Shown in pieces: positions 36,163 through 44,579 of a DNA stretch of 64,000 bases. The DNA is from Sva-07 sp963747375. Its GTDB lineage: Bacteria > Actinomycetota > Acidimicrobiia > Acidimicrobiales > Ilumatobacteraceae. Location: assembly GCA_963747375.1 (NCBI GenBank), contig CAVVFL010000007.1, positions 186,001 to 250,000 on the forward strand. The letters are read 5' to 3'. Made by a program: the position numbers and the translations under genes. Under the pieces are notes generated by a model. It worked only from the letters and a program-made list of their open reading frames with translations. It had not been told where the DNA came from and did not search any database. Positions within the stretch are counted from its first letter, which is position 1, and each line of letters begins with the position of its first letter.

Positions 36163-37792
36163 CCCACACCTTCGACCCCATCGAACTCGAGATCTGCTGG
36201 CAGAGCCTGATCGCCACGGTCAACGAGCAGGCACGTGCCCTGCAGCGGGCTGCGTTCAGCCCGATCGTGCGCGAGGCCGGCGACCTCGCCAACGCCGTGT
36301 TCGACCGCCGGGGCCGCATGGTCGCCCAGGCGGTGACCGGCACGCCCGGCCACATCAACAGCCTGGCCATGGCGGTCGTCAACATCCTCGACGAGTATCC
36401 CGCCGACACGCTCGAGCCGGGCGACGTGCTCGTCACCAACGATCCCGTACAAGACGGCCGGTCAGCTGCTCGACGTCACGGTGCTCGTGCCGGTGTTCCG
36501 CAACGGACGGGTGATCGCCTTCTTCGGTTCGACGATCCACCACACCGACGTCGGCGGCTACGGCATCGGTGCCGGCGGCCGCGACGTGTTCGAAGAAGGG
36601 CTCTGGATCCCGATCGTCAAGCTGATGAAGCAGGGCGAACGCAACCACGACGTCTGGCAGTTCATCCTCTCCAACGTGCGCCAGCCCGATCACATGGCCG
36701 GTGACCTGCACGCCCAGATGGCGTCGGGCGAGGTCGGGGCGCAGCGACTCGCAGCACTCTGCGATCATCACGGCCTCGACGACATCGAGGACCTCGCCGA
36801 CGAGATCATCGAACGGTCCGAGGCGGCGACGCGGGCGGGGATCCGCGAACTCCCCGCCGGCACCTTCCACTCGAGTGCACGTGCTCGACCTGGCCGACGG
36901 CAGCCGGATCGACATCGTCTGTGCGCTGACGGTCGACACCGACGCCGGTGAGATCACCGTCGACTACGACCGGATCGTCCGAGGCGAGCCCCTGCGGCAT
37001 CAACGTCGTGAAGAACTACACCCACGCCTACACCACGTTCACGGTGCGGTCGGTGCTCAACCCCGAGCTGCCGAACAACCACGGCAGCCTCGCGCCGATC
37101 AAGGTCGACGCGCCGGAGGGAACGATCGTGAATGCCGTGTCGCCGCAGCCCTGCACGGCCCGCCACGTCGTCGGCATGTTCCTGCCGAACGCGCTGCTCA
37201 AGGCGCTCGCCCAGATCCGGCCCGAGCAGGCGATGGCCGAGGGTTCGGGCGCCGTGTGGACGATGCAGGTCAGCGGCAACCACGACGACGGCAGCCCGTT
37301 CATCACCGCCATGTTCACCTACGCCGGCGGCGTCGGCGCCCGGGCCGACGAAACCCGGGCTCGATGCGTGCTCCTACCCCACCGGCGTCGCCGCCGTGCC
37401 GATCGAGGTGGTCGAGGCGTCGGCACCGATCCGCTTCCGCAGCAAGGCGCTGCGTCGCGGACTCGGGCGGCGCGGGCGCCCAGATCGGCGGACTCGGCCA
37501 GACCATCGAGTTCACCGTCGACACCGACTCGGCCGTGGCAGCTCAACGCGGTCACGAGCCGACTCGCCGAACGCGCCGCAAGGGCATCTTCGGCGGCGAA
37601 CCCGGCGGCGACCGGGCGCTTCACCGTCAACGGCGAGGCGGTGACGACCCAGGCCCGCGTCACCCTCCAGCCGGGCGACGACGTGGTCGGCTCGACCTCC
37701 CCGGTGGCGGCGGCTACGGCTGCGGAGCCGACCCCGTGCGATCCTCTCGACACATTCGTTGCGCCAAACTGCCTCCGGAGGAAACGCCATGA
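36159..37792 (+). CDS. hyuB: HyuB-type hydantoinase/5-oxoprolinase B subunit (many frameshifts)
   Basis: Nine or so single-base breaks split a standard HyuB of about 540 residues. In order: TFDPIELEICWQSLIATVNE, VTGTPGHINSLAMAVVNIL, GDVLVTNDP, IAFFGSTIHHTDVGGYGIGA, DHMAGDLHAQMASGEVGAQR, GEITVDYD, CGINVVKNYTHAYTTFTVRS, GSGAVWTMQVSGNHDDGSPF, SGGAGAQIGGLGQTIEFTV, KGIFGGEPGG and DLPGGGGYG. All conserved blocks survive, and most breaks are fixed by removing one base, for example an extra G at 36452 and an extra C near 36995. GAGGAGG at 36144-36150 gives a strong ribosome site 8 nt before the ATG. The stop overlaps the Rieske gene start (ATGA). Confidence 0.8.
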
Positions 37793-39012
37793 CGATCCTC
37801 GACCGACGCGCTGCTCGACCAGCTCGACGACTCGATCCGACCGGTCGGCGACGGCGATCGACGCTCCCGCCGAGCTCTACACGTCGCCCGAGGTCCTCGC
37901 GTTCGAGCGCGATGCGGTGTTCGCTCACGACTGGCTGTGCGTCGGACGAACGTCGCGAGTCCCCGACGTCGGCGACTAGTTCACCGTGACCATCCACGAC
38001 GAGCCGGTCATCGTCGCCCGCGACAAGGACGGGCGAGGTGCGAGCCATCTCGGCGGTGTGCCAGCACCGCGGCGATGCAGGTGTGCGACGGGTCGGGCAA
38101 CTGCATCGACGTTCACGTGTCCGTACCACCACTGGAACTACGGACTCGACGGACGCCTGCTCGGCGCACCGGCGATGGAACGCACCGACGACTTCGACAA
38201 GGCCGACTGGCCCTGCCCCGGCTGGCCGTCGAGCTGTGGCAGGGCTTCGTGTTCGTCAACTTCGATCCCGATGCCGCGCCGCTCGGCACCCACACTCGAC
38301 CGGCTACACGCCGCTACTCTCCAACTACGACCTCGACAACGCGGTGTGTCCGGGCACCTTCACGCTCGAGGCGACCTGCCGTGGAACTGGAAGGTGATGT
38401 TCGAGAACTTCAACGACGGCTACCACGCCAACCGGCTGCACCAGTTCGTCCAGGACTTCTGCCCGAGCTCGATGACCGGCATTCCCGGTCGCCTGGGACG
38501 ACGCCTCGAACGTGATCTTCCGCACGGACGGCTACACGCACATCGACGGCGGGTTCAACGCCACCCACCGCACGATCATGCCGGTCTTCCCCGGGCTCAC
38601 CGACGAAGAACGCAGCCGTTCGACCTTCGCACTCGATTCCACCGACGCTGTGCTTCGGCACCGCTCCCGACCAGTGCTTCTTCTTCCTCGTGCGGCCGAG
38701 CCGGCCCCGACACGATCGACGTCGAGATCGGCTACCTGTTCCACCCCTCGGCGCTCGACGATCCGCTGTTCGAACAGAAGCTGCAACTGTCGCGACGTCG
38801 GCGTCCAGGTGTTCGTCCAGCAGGACCAGGACGCGACCACCAAGGTCCAGCGCGGCCTGCGCTCACGCTTCGCGCCACGCGGTCGCTACTCGTGGCAGGA
38901 GGAGAGCCACGTCCAGTTCAACCGGTGGTTGGTCCAGCGTTACCGCCGCCAGACTGAGCGCGCCGACGGACGAACCGCTGCGACGCACACGAGGGTGCAG
39001 GTCACCCGATGA
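37789..39012 (+). CDS. Rieske non-heme iron oxygenase, alpha subunit 1 (many frameshifts and an in-frame TAG)
   Basis: Joined frames give an oxygenase of about 400 residues: LYTSPEVLAFERDAVFAHDW, VTIHDEPVIVARDKDG, the Rieske centre CQHRG...CPYHHWNYGLDGR (C-x-H and C-x2-H), ELWQGFVFVNFDPDAAPLG, then the mononuclear iron motif NWKVMFENFNDGYHANRLHQ (N/E, D, two His) and FHPSALDDPLFEQKLQLS. It belongs to the large ring-hydroxylating/demethylating oxygenase group; the closest type cannot be fixed. A TAG at 37977 stands where Tyr or Gln is expected (GD-x-FTVT). GGAGG precedes the ATG, which overlaps hyuB, and the stop overlaps the aldo/keto reductase (ATGA). Confidence 0.75.
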
Positions 39013-40025
39013 GCATCCCGATGCGGACGCTCGGGCGCAGCGGCGTCCAGGTGAGCGCGTTCGGGCTGGGGACGATGGTGCTCGGTGCCTGGGGCAACCA
39101 CGACCGCGCCGAGTGCATCCGCATCGTGCATCGGGCACTCGATGCCGGCGTCAACCTCGTCGACTGCGCCGACGTGTACGCGTTCGGCGAAAGCGAGGAA
39201 ATCGTCGGCGAAGCCCTCGAGGGCCGCCGCGACCACGTCGTGTTGGCGACGAAGTTCCACAACGCGATGGGAGCCGATGTCAACCAGCGGGGGAACTCCC
39301 GACGTTGGATCACCCGCGCCGTCGACGACAGCCTGCGCCGGCTGCGCACCGACCGCATCGACCTGTACCAGATCCACCGTCCGGACCCGTCCACCGACAT
39401 CTCCGAGACCGTCGACGCGCTCACGGATCTCGTCCGTGCCGGCAAGATCATCACCTGGGGCACCTCGACGTTCCCGGCCGCCGACATCGTCGAGACGTCG
39501 TGGGCGGCCGAACGGCGGCGGGTCGCCGGTCCGCACAGCGAACAGCCGCCGTATTCGATCCTGTGTCGAGGCATCGAGCGCGACGTCCTGCCCACCTGCG
39601 TCGCTCACGGGATCGGGGTGCTGGTGTGGAGCCCCCTCGCCGGTGGCTGGCTCACGGGAAAGTACCGCCGCGACCACGCGGCGCCGAGCGACTCGCGTGG
39701 GGCCACGAACCCCGATCATTTCGACGGTCACAACCCCGTCAAGTTCGATGCGGTCGAACGCCTCGGCGCCATTGCCGGCGAGGCGGGCCTGTCGCTGACC
39801 CACCTCGCCCTCGCGTGGGCGATCGAGCATCCAGCGGTCACATCGGCGCTCATCGGCCCACGCACCGAGGCCCAACTCGAGGAGTTGCTCGGCGCGGCCG
39901 GCGTCGTGCTCGACGCCGACACCCTCGATGCCATCGACGAGGTCGTCGCCCCGGGCGTCGACATCAACCCCGCCGACGTCGGCTGGGTTCCGCCCGCACT
40001 TGCGGTCGGGGCACGCCGTCGCTGA
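39009..40025 (+). CDS. Aldo/keto reductase
   Basis: A 338-residue NADPH-dependent AKR of the AKR12/Gfo-like bacterial type: MRTLGRSGVQVSAFGLGTMV, the catalytic Asp/Tyr in NLVDCADVYAFGESEEIVGE, Lys in VLATKFHNAMG, His in DLYQIHRPDPSTD, and LAWAIEHPAVTSALIGPRT for cofactor binding. It probably interconverts a carbonyl and alcohol intermediate of the island pathway. It is the last gene of the ATGA-coupled operon from 33189. Unlike its upstream neighbours it has no frameshift. Confidence 0.92.
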   Translation: MSIPMRTLGRSGVQVSAFGLGTMVLGAWGNHDRAECIRIVHRALDAGVNLVDCADVYAFGESEEIVGEALEGRRDHVVLATKFHNAMGADVNQRGNSRRWITRAVDDSLRRLRTDRIDLYQIHRPDPSTDISETVDALTDLVRAGKIITWGTSTFPAADIVETSWAAERRRVAGPHSEQPPYSILCRGIERDVLPTCVAHGIGVLVWSPLAGGWLTGKYRRDHAAPSDSRGATNPDHFDGHNPVKFDAVERLGAIAGEAGLSLTHLALAWAIEHPAVTSALIGPRTEAQLEELLGAAGVVLDADTLDAIDEVVAPGVDINPADVGWVPPALAVGARRR

Positions 40026-40083
40026 ACGACGTCAGCCATCGCGGCTGTGACCATCCCGAAATGTGGGCGAAACACCACGCCCG

Positions 40084-40089
40084 TACGTT
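40084..40089 (+). promoter_or_regulatory. -10 box of acetamidase/formamidase gene (leaderless)
   Basis: TACGTT, 6 nt before the GTG at 40096; it decides the start of that gene. Confidence 0.45.
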
Positions 40090-40095
40090 CTCGTC

Positions 40096-41130
40096 GTGCT
40101 TCGTCTGTCCGCCACGCCCGACACCTGCTACTGGGGTTACCTCGACGCCGACGAGGCGCCCGTCCTGCACGTCGACTCCGGCGACGAGATCGTGATCGAG
40201 GCCGTCACGCATCATGCGGGCGACGCCCCCGACCTGCTGATGGACGACGGTGTCAGGGCGATCTGGGACGGCATCGTCGAGGCTGATCGGGCCCCCGGGG
40301 TCCACATCATGACCGGCCCGATCCACGTGAGCGACGCCCAGCCGGGCGACACGCTGCGCGTCGAGCTGCTCGGGATGACCCCACGGCTGCCGTACGGTTC
40401 GAACCTCGCTGCGAATTGGGGACTGTTCCACTCCGCGTTCGGCAAGGAACGAGTGACGATCTACGAGCTGTGCGGTCCCTCCGACACGACCGGTTTCGGT
40501 CGGACGGCCCGGCCGATGTTCGGCTTCGACTTCGACGCCCGAGACGTCTACGACATCCCTGGTGTCATCTCGACGCCCGACCCGGCGCGTCGCCAGCCCT
40601 TCGGACGCGAGGTCGAGGTGGGTGTACGACCCCATCTCGGTGTCATGGGCGTGGCACCTGGCGAACCGGGCCGGCGCAGCAGCATCCCGCCCGGGGTGTT
40701 CGGCGGCAACGTCGACAACTGGCGCTTCGGGCCGGGAGCGGTCGTTCACTATCCCGTGTTCGTCGAGGGTGCCGGCTTCTACGTCGGCGACCCCCACTTC
40801 GCGCAGGGCGACGGCGAGATCTGCGGCACGGCGATCGAGGCGTCGCTCGACGTACATCTGCGACTGACAGTGGTGCGCGACCTGCCCGTCACCGCCCCGC
40901 TCCTGCTCACGGCGTCGCACTGGTACACCCACGGCTTCGGGGACACGCTCGACGCCGCCATGGCGATGGCGGCCGACCAGATGCTGCGCTTCCTCGTCGA
41001 CCGCGGCGGATACACGATGGACGAGGCGTACTCGTTGGCGTCGGTCGCCATGGATCTCGGCATCACCCAGGTCGTCGACACCGTGGTCGGATGCCACGCG
41101 GGCATGCCGTTGTCGATCGTCGAACCATGA
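40096..41130 (+). CDS. Acetamidase/formamidase family protein
   Basis: A 344-residue FmdA/AmdA family amidase. ATPDTCYWGYLDADEAPVLH, VDSGDEIVIEAV, ANWGLFHSAFG and the block SIPPGVFGGNVDNWRF, then VEGAGFYVGDPHFAQGDGEI are the family signatures (metal-binding His and Asp). It would release ammonia from a short amide, such as formamide, acetamide or an acyclic product of ring opening. GTG 40096 is chosen because the -10 box TACGTT lies 6 nt upstream and the family alignment starts at LRLSATPD; an earlier in-frame GTG at 40063 lies upstream of that promoter. Confidence 0.9.
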   Translation: MLRLSATPDTCYWGYLDADEAPVLHVDSGDEIVIEAVTHHAGDAPDLLMDDGVRAIWDGIVEADRAPGVHIMTGPIHVSDAQPGDTLRVELLGMTPRLPYGSNLAANWGLFHSAFGKERVTIYELCGPSDTTGFGRTARPMFGFDFDARDVYDIPGVISTPDPARRQPFGREVEVGVRPHLGVMGVAPGEPGRRSSIPPGVFGGNVDNWRFGPGAVVHYPVFVEGAGFYVGDPHFAQGDGEICGTAIEASLDVHLRLTVVRDLPVTAPLLLTASHWYTHGFGDTLDAAMAMAADQMLRFLVDRGGYTMDEAYSLASVAMDLGITQVVDTVVGCHAGMPLSIVEP

Positions 41131-41166
41131 GACGCCCCGCCGACGGCCGGGAGCGGCTCGCGCCCG

Positions 41167-42561
41167 TCAGGGCGACATCGGCCAGAGCGGCGCAGGCCTG
41201 AGTCCGGCAGCCGACAGGAGACGGTCACGAGCAGCAGCGGCGCCTGCACGGAGTTCGTCGGCATCGACGGTGCAGCATCGACCGTTCCGGACGACGACAC
41301 GGCCCGACGCGACCACCTCCGCGACGGCTCGCCCATCGGTGGCCCACACGAGCGGGAGCACAGGGTCGGGCGAGAGTGGCGTGAACTCGGGCCGGGTCAG
41401 GTCGACGAGCACGAGGTCCGCGCGTTTACCCACCTCGATCGACCCGATCTCGTGGGCCATCCCGATCGCTTCGGCGCCGGCGATCGTGGCCAACTCGAGC
41501 GCCAGATGGGCGCCGAAGCGCGTGGGGTCGACACGAGCGTCCTTGGCGAGACCGGCGGCCAGCGCGGCAGAACGCAGGATGTCGATGGCGTCGCCGGCGT
41601 TCTCCGCGTCGCAACCGAGCGCGACCCGTCCGCCCCGCTCGATCAACTCGGCGTGACGACCCGCGCGGGTGACTCCCTGGCCGAGACGAAGGTAGGCCCA
41701 CGGGCAGTAGGCGACGGCAGCACGCCGGTCGAGCAGGACGTCGAGTTCGTCGTCGTCGACATGAACCGCGTGGCCGACCAGCACATGATCGCCGAGCACA
41801 CCGAGCCGGTCGAGGTGCACGAGTGGAGCCGAGCCGGTGCGGGATCGATACGCGGCGGTGTCCGAATCGGTCGGCGAGAGATGGAAACTGAGCCCCGTGC
41901 CGGCGGATCGTGCGAGGTCGGCGGCGGCGACGACGAGATCGTCGGACATCAGGTCGTGGCCGACGAGCGTGACCCAGCCGTCGACGCGGTCGTGACCGGC
42001 TGTCAGCGTGAGCGTGTGACGCTGGCGTTCCAGCACCTGGTCGACGGACCCGGCGAACGGTTGGCCGTCGACATCCCAGCCCCACGAGCCGAGCGTGCCG
42101 CCGACGCCGACACGATCGAAACCGGCGAGCACGCGTTCGGGATGGGCGACCGTTCCCGCTTCGACGGTGAAGGTGATCCCGTTGCCCACGGCCTCGGCGA
42201 GGCTGCACGTCGCCGACAGTTCGTCGTCGTCGGGCGTGTGCGCGGCATGCACCGGCACCGCCCACGCGAAGATCGCCGCACCCGGCGCGAGGTCGTCCGG
42301 GATCGCCGAGCGAATCAGCCGGTCGCCCGTGAGATGCTGGTGGGCATTGACGAATCCGGGCACGATGAGCCGATCGGGCCCACCGATGCGTTCGGTCGGC
42401 AGGTAGCGACGCTCGAGCTCCGCGACGTGACCGACGTCCACGATGCGGCCGTTGTGGATCGCGACGGCACCGTCGGTCAGGATGTGGCGTTCGGGGTCCA
42501 TCGTGAGCACCCACGCGCCGGACACCAGGAGATCGACCGGGGTGTGCTCGACGGGCTCCAT
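41167..42561 (-). CDS. TRZ/ATZ-type amidohydrolase (deaminase-like)
   Basis: A 464-residue metal-dependent amidohydrolase of the cytosine/guanine-deaminase and triazine-hydrolase branch. Metal motifs: H-x-H in VNAHQHLTGD, His in LSFHLSPTD, His in LVGHAVHVDDDEL and Asp in ALGCDAENAGD; the small N- and C-terminal beta domain (GAWVLTMDPERHILTDGAVA, GSIEVGKRADLVLVD) is present. Such enzymes remove amino or chloro groups from N-heterocycles. The minus-strand -10 box TACCAT (42569-42574) lies 7 nt from the ATG and is next to a weak GntR operator, which links it to the island. Confidence 0.9.
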   Translation of the reverse strand: MEPVEHTPVDLLVSGAWVLTMDPERHILTDGAVAIHNGRIVDVGHVAELERRYLPTERIGGPDRLIVPGFVNAHQHLTGDRLIRSAIPDDLAPGAAIFAWAVPVHAAHTPDDDELSATCSLAEAVGNGITFTVEAGTVAHPERVLAGFDRVGVGGTLGSWGWDVDGQPFAGSVDQVLERQRHTLTLTAGHDRVDGWVTLVGHDLMSDDLVVAAADLARSAGTGLSFHLSPTDSDTAAYRSRTGSAPLVHLDRLGVLGDHVLVGHAVHVDDDELDVLLDRRAAVAYCPWAYLRLGQGVTRAGRHAELIERGGRVALGCDAENAGDAIDILRSAALAAGLAKDARVDPTRFGAHLALELATIAGAEAIGMAHEIGSIEVGKRADLVLVDLTRPEFTPLSPDPVLPLVWATDGRAVAEVVASGRVVVRNGRCCTVDADELRAGAAAARDRLLSAAGLRPAPLWPMSP

Positions 42562-42568
42562 GCTGGCT

Positions 42569-42574
42569 ATGGTA
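42569..42574 (-). promoter_or_regulatory. -10 box of amidohydrolase gene (leaderless)
   Basis: TACCAT on the minus strand, 7 nt from the ATG at 42561. Confidence 0.45.
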
Positions 42575-42577
42575 CGA

Positions 42578-42588
42578 CAGTCAGACCG
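42578..42588. promoter_or_regulatory. Weak GntR operator between amidohydrolase and Rieske 2
   Basis: CAGTCAGACCG matches the operator core TGGTCAGACCA at 8 of 11 positions. It lies in the 68-base region between the divergent amidohydrolase and second Rieske gene. Confidence 0.4.
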
Positions 42589-42629
42589 ACGGGCCTCGCG
42601 CCTGTTCCGAGTTCCGAACGAGGCGTCCC

Positions 42630-43610
42630 ATGTTCGTCGACCATCCAGCACTGCGGAACCACTGGTATGTGGTCGCCGAAGGATCCGACGTGGCGGCGGC
42701 CCCACGACGTGTGCGGCTGCTCGGCCAGGATCTGGTGTTGTGGCGGGGACCCGAGGGTGTCATCGTGGCGGCACCCGACCGGTGTCCCCACCGTGAGGCG
42801 CCACTGTCGCTCGGCACCGTCGTCGACGGCTGTCTCGTGTGCCCCTACCATGGTTGGACGTTCGCCGACGGTGGCCGCTGCACCCTCGTACCCTCGTCCG
42901 GCGCCGAGCGGCCGGTTCCACCGGCCGCCCACCTGGCAACGGTTCACGTGGAGGAACGCTACGGGCTCGTCTGGGTGTGCCCCGGCGAACCGAGCGCTCG
43001 ACTGGCGATCATCGAGGCCGATGACGACGCGGCCTACCGCCGGATCAACACGGGCATCGACACCTGGGCCGTCTCGGCGACGAGGATGACCGACAACTTC
43101 CTCGACATCGCCCACTTCCCGTACGTGCACGTCGGCACCTTCGGCATCGAGTCCAACACCGAGGTCCCGAAGATCGAACTCACCCAACTCGACGAGGACT
43201 TCCACGGCTACGACTACACCGTCGAGGTCGGCAACGAACACGGCGCGGCATCGTCGGGGATCGATGCGGTCGTCGTGACCCGACGGATGACCACCGGATT
43301 CAACCTGCCGTTCACGGTGCGCAGCACGATCCACTACGAAACCGGACTCGATCACCTCATCCTGTTGTGTTCGACACCGGTCGACGACGACCGCTCGCTG
43401 TTCACGTTCGTCATCTGGCGCAACGACGACCATTCGGTACCGGCCGAGGAGGTGATCGCGTTCGACCGGGCGATCGGCGCCGAGGACAAAGTGATGCTCG
43501 AGCAGATACCCGGCGTGTTGCCGCTCGACCAGCGGGCCACGGCGAGCGTACAGTCGGACCGCGCGTCGATCGAGTGGCGCCGACGACTCGCAGCGCTGTT
43601 GGAGGGATGA
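42630..43610 (+). CDS. Rieske non-heme iron oxygenase, alpha subunit 2
   Basis: A 326-residue oxygenase with an intact Rieske centre: C52 and H54 (CPHRE), C71 and H74 (CPYHGW), and the mononuclear iron site N156, D159, H162, H167 in MTDNFLDIAHFPYVHVG. Size and motif spacing match the VanA/dicamba-demethylase-like group, which often removes methyl groups from O or N or hydroxylates small rings. No frameshift is present. Neither a reductase nor a Rieske-type ferredoxin is in the window, so electrons must come from elsewhere. The ATG at 42630 follows GAACGAGGCG. The operator at 43617 lies just after its stop and serves the next operon. Confidence 0.92.
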   Translation: MFVDHPALRNHWYVVAEGSDVAAAPRRVRLLGQDLVLWRGPEGVIVAAPDRCPHREAPLSLGTVVDGCLVCPYHGWTFADGGRCTLVPSSGAERPVPPAAHLATVHVEERYGLVWVCPGEPSARLAIIEADDDAAYRRINTGIDTWAVSATRMTDNFLDIAHFPYVHVGTFGIESNTEVPKIELTQLDEDFHGYDYTVEVGNEHGAASSGIDAVVVTRRMTTGFNLPFTVRSTIHYETGLDHLILLCSTPVDDDRSLFTFVIWRNDDHSVPAEEVIAFDRAIGAEDKVMLEQIPGVLPLDQRATASVQSDRASIEWRRRLAALLEG

Positions 43611-43616
43611 ACTATC

Positions 43617-43645
43617 ATCGTCTGATGGTCAGACCATCAGACGAT
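43617..43645. promoter_or_regulatory. Predicted FadR/GntR operator 3, 29-bp perfect palindrome
   Basis: Core TGGTCAGACCA (43626-43636) extended on both sides to a perfect 29-bp palindrome (ATCGTCTGA to the left, TCAGACGAT to the right). It is the best match of the family and lies 7 bases after the Rieske 2 stop and about 90 bases before the ABC transporter start. Confidence 0.75.
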
Positions 43646-43733
43646 TTAACGTGCCATTCACGGGTGGCGCATCAGCGCGACGCAGGGGCACCGTACGGTA
43701 GGTGACCGTGGACGCAGGGAACGGACCGACACC

Positions 43734-44579
43734 ATGGGGAGCGACGACGAGGTGACGCCGACGGCATCTCCCACTTCGTGTGCCCCGACGACGGCGACCA
43801 CCGACGGCGGCGTGGTCGTGCGCGGTGTGCACAAGGTCTTCCGACGACGAGGCCACGTGGTCGAGGCGCTGCGCGCGGTCGACTTCGACATTCGACGCGG
43901 CGAGTTCGTGAGCCTGCTCGGCCCGTCCGGATGTGGCAAGTCGACACTGCTGCGCGTGATCGGCGGGCTCGCCGACGCCGACGCCGGCTCGGTCGACGTC
44001 GGTGGGCTCAGCCCGACCCAGGCGCGCCGGCAGCGCCAGTACGGACTCGTCCCCCAGACCCCTGCCCTCGTGCCGTGGGCGAACGTCGACCGCAACGTCC
44101 GGTTCCTGTCGTCGATCGACCGGCGCGACGCGGGCCACTCACCGATGCCGAGCACCACGATCGACGACCTGATCGACACGGTCGGACTCGGCGAGTTCCG
44201 CGAGTCGTACCCCCACGAGTTGTCGGGCGGGATGCAACAGCGAGTGTCGCTCGTGCGAGGTTTCGCCCTCGGCGCACCGATCCTGCTGATGGACGAGCCG
44301 TTCGCTGCGCTCGACGAGATCACGCGAGCCGACATGCGCTACCTGTTGCTCGAACTGTGGGAGCGAACCGGCACCACCGTGGTCTTCGTCACGCACTCGA
44401 TCACCGAAGCGGTCATCCTGTCCGACCGCGTCGTCGTGATGGCGGCCCGGCCCGGCAGGATCGCCGCGATCGAGCCGATCTCCCTCGATCGTCCCCGTGT
44501 GCCGTCGATGGAGGACAGCGAGCACTTCCACGACCACGTTCGCGTGCTGCGTGATCACCTGAAGGATCACCACTCGTGA
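43734..44579 (+). CDS. ABC transporter ATPase (nitrate/taurine/THI5 importer type)
   Basis: A 281-residue nucleotide-binding subunit. Walker A GPSGCGKST, Q-loop VPQTPAL, signature LSGGMQQRVS, Walker B ILLMDEPFAALDE and switch His in VTHS. The sequence type is that of SsuB/TauB/THI5-class importers. The first 25 or so residues are low-complexity and an internal start is possible. Its GTGA stop overlap couples it to the permease, and the operator at 43617 is upstream, so uptake is probably induced together with the catabolic enzymes. Confidence 0.93.
   Translation: MGSDDEVTPTASPTSCAPTTATTDGGVVVRGVHKVFRRRGHVVEALRAVDFDIRRGEFVSLLGPSGCGKSTLLRVIGGLADADAGSVDVGGLSPTQARRQRQYGLVPQTPALVPWANVDRNVRFLSSIDRRDAGHSPMPSTTIDDLIDTVGLGEFRESYPHELSGGMQQRVSLVRGFALGAPILLMDEPFAALDEITRADMRYLLLELWERTGTTVVFVTHSITEAVILSDRVVVMAARPGRIAAIEPISLDRPRVPSMEDSEHFHDHVRVLRDHLKDHHS

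Noticed and set aside
33662..39012. Programmed ribosomal frameshifting as the cause of the many frame changes
   Set aside because: There are about 20 sites with no shared slippery sequence or downstream structure, and similar breaks occur in unrelated essential genes.
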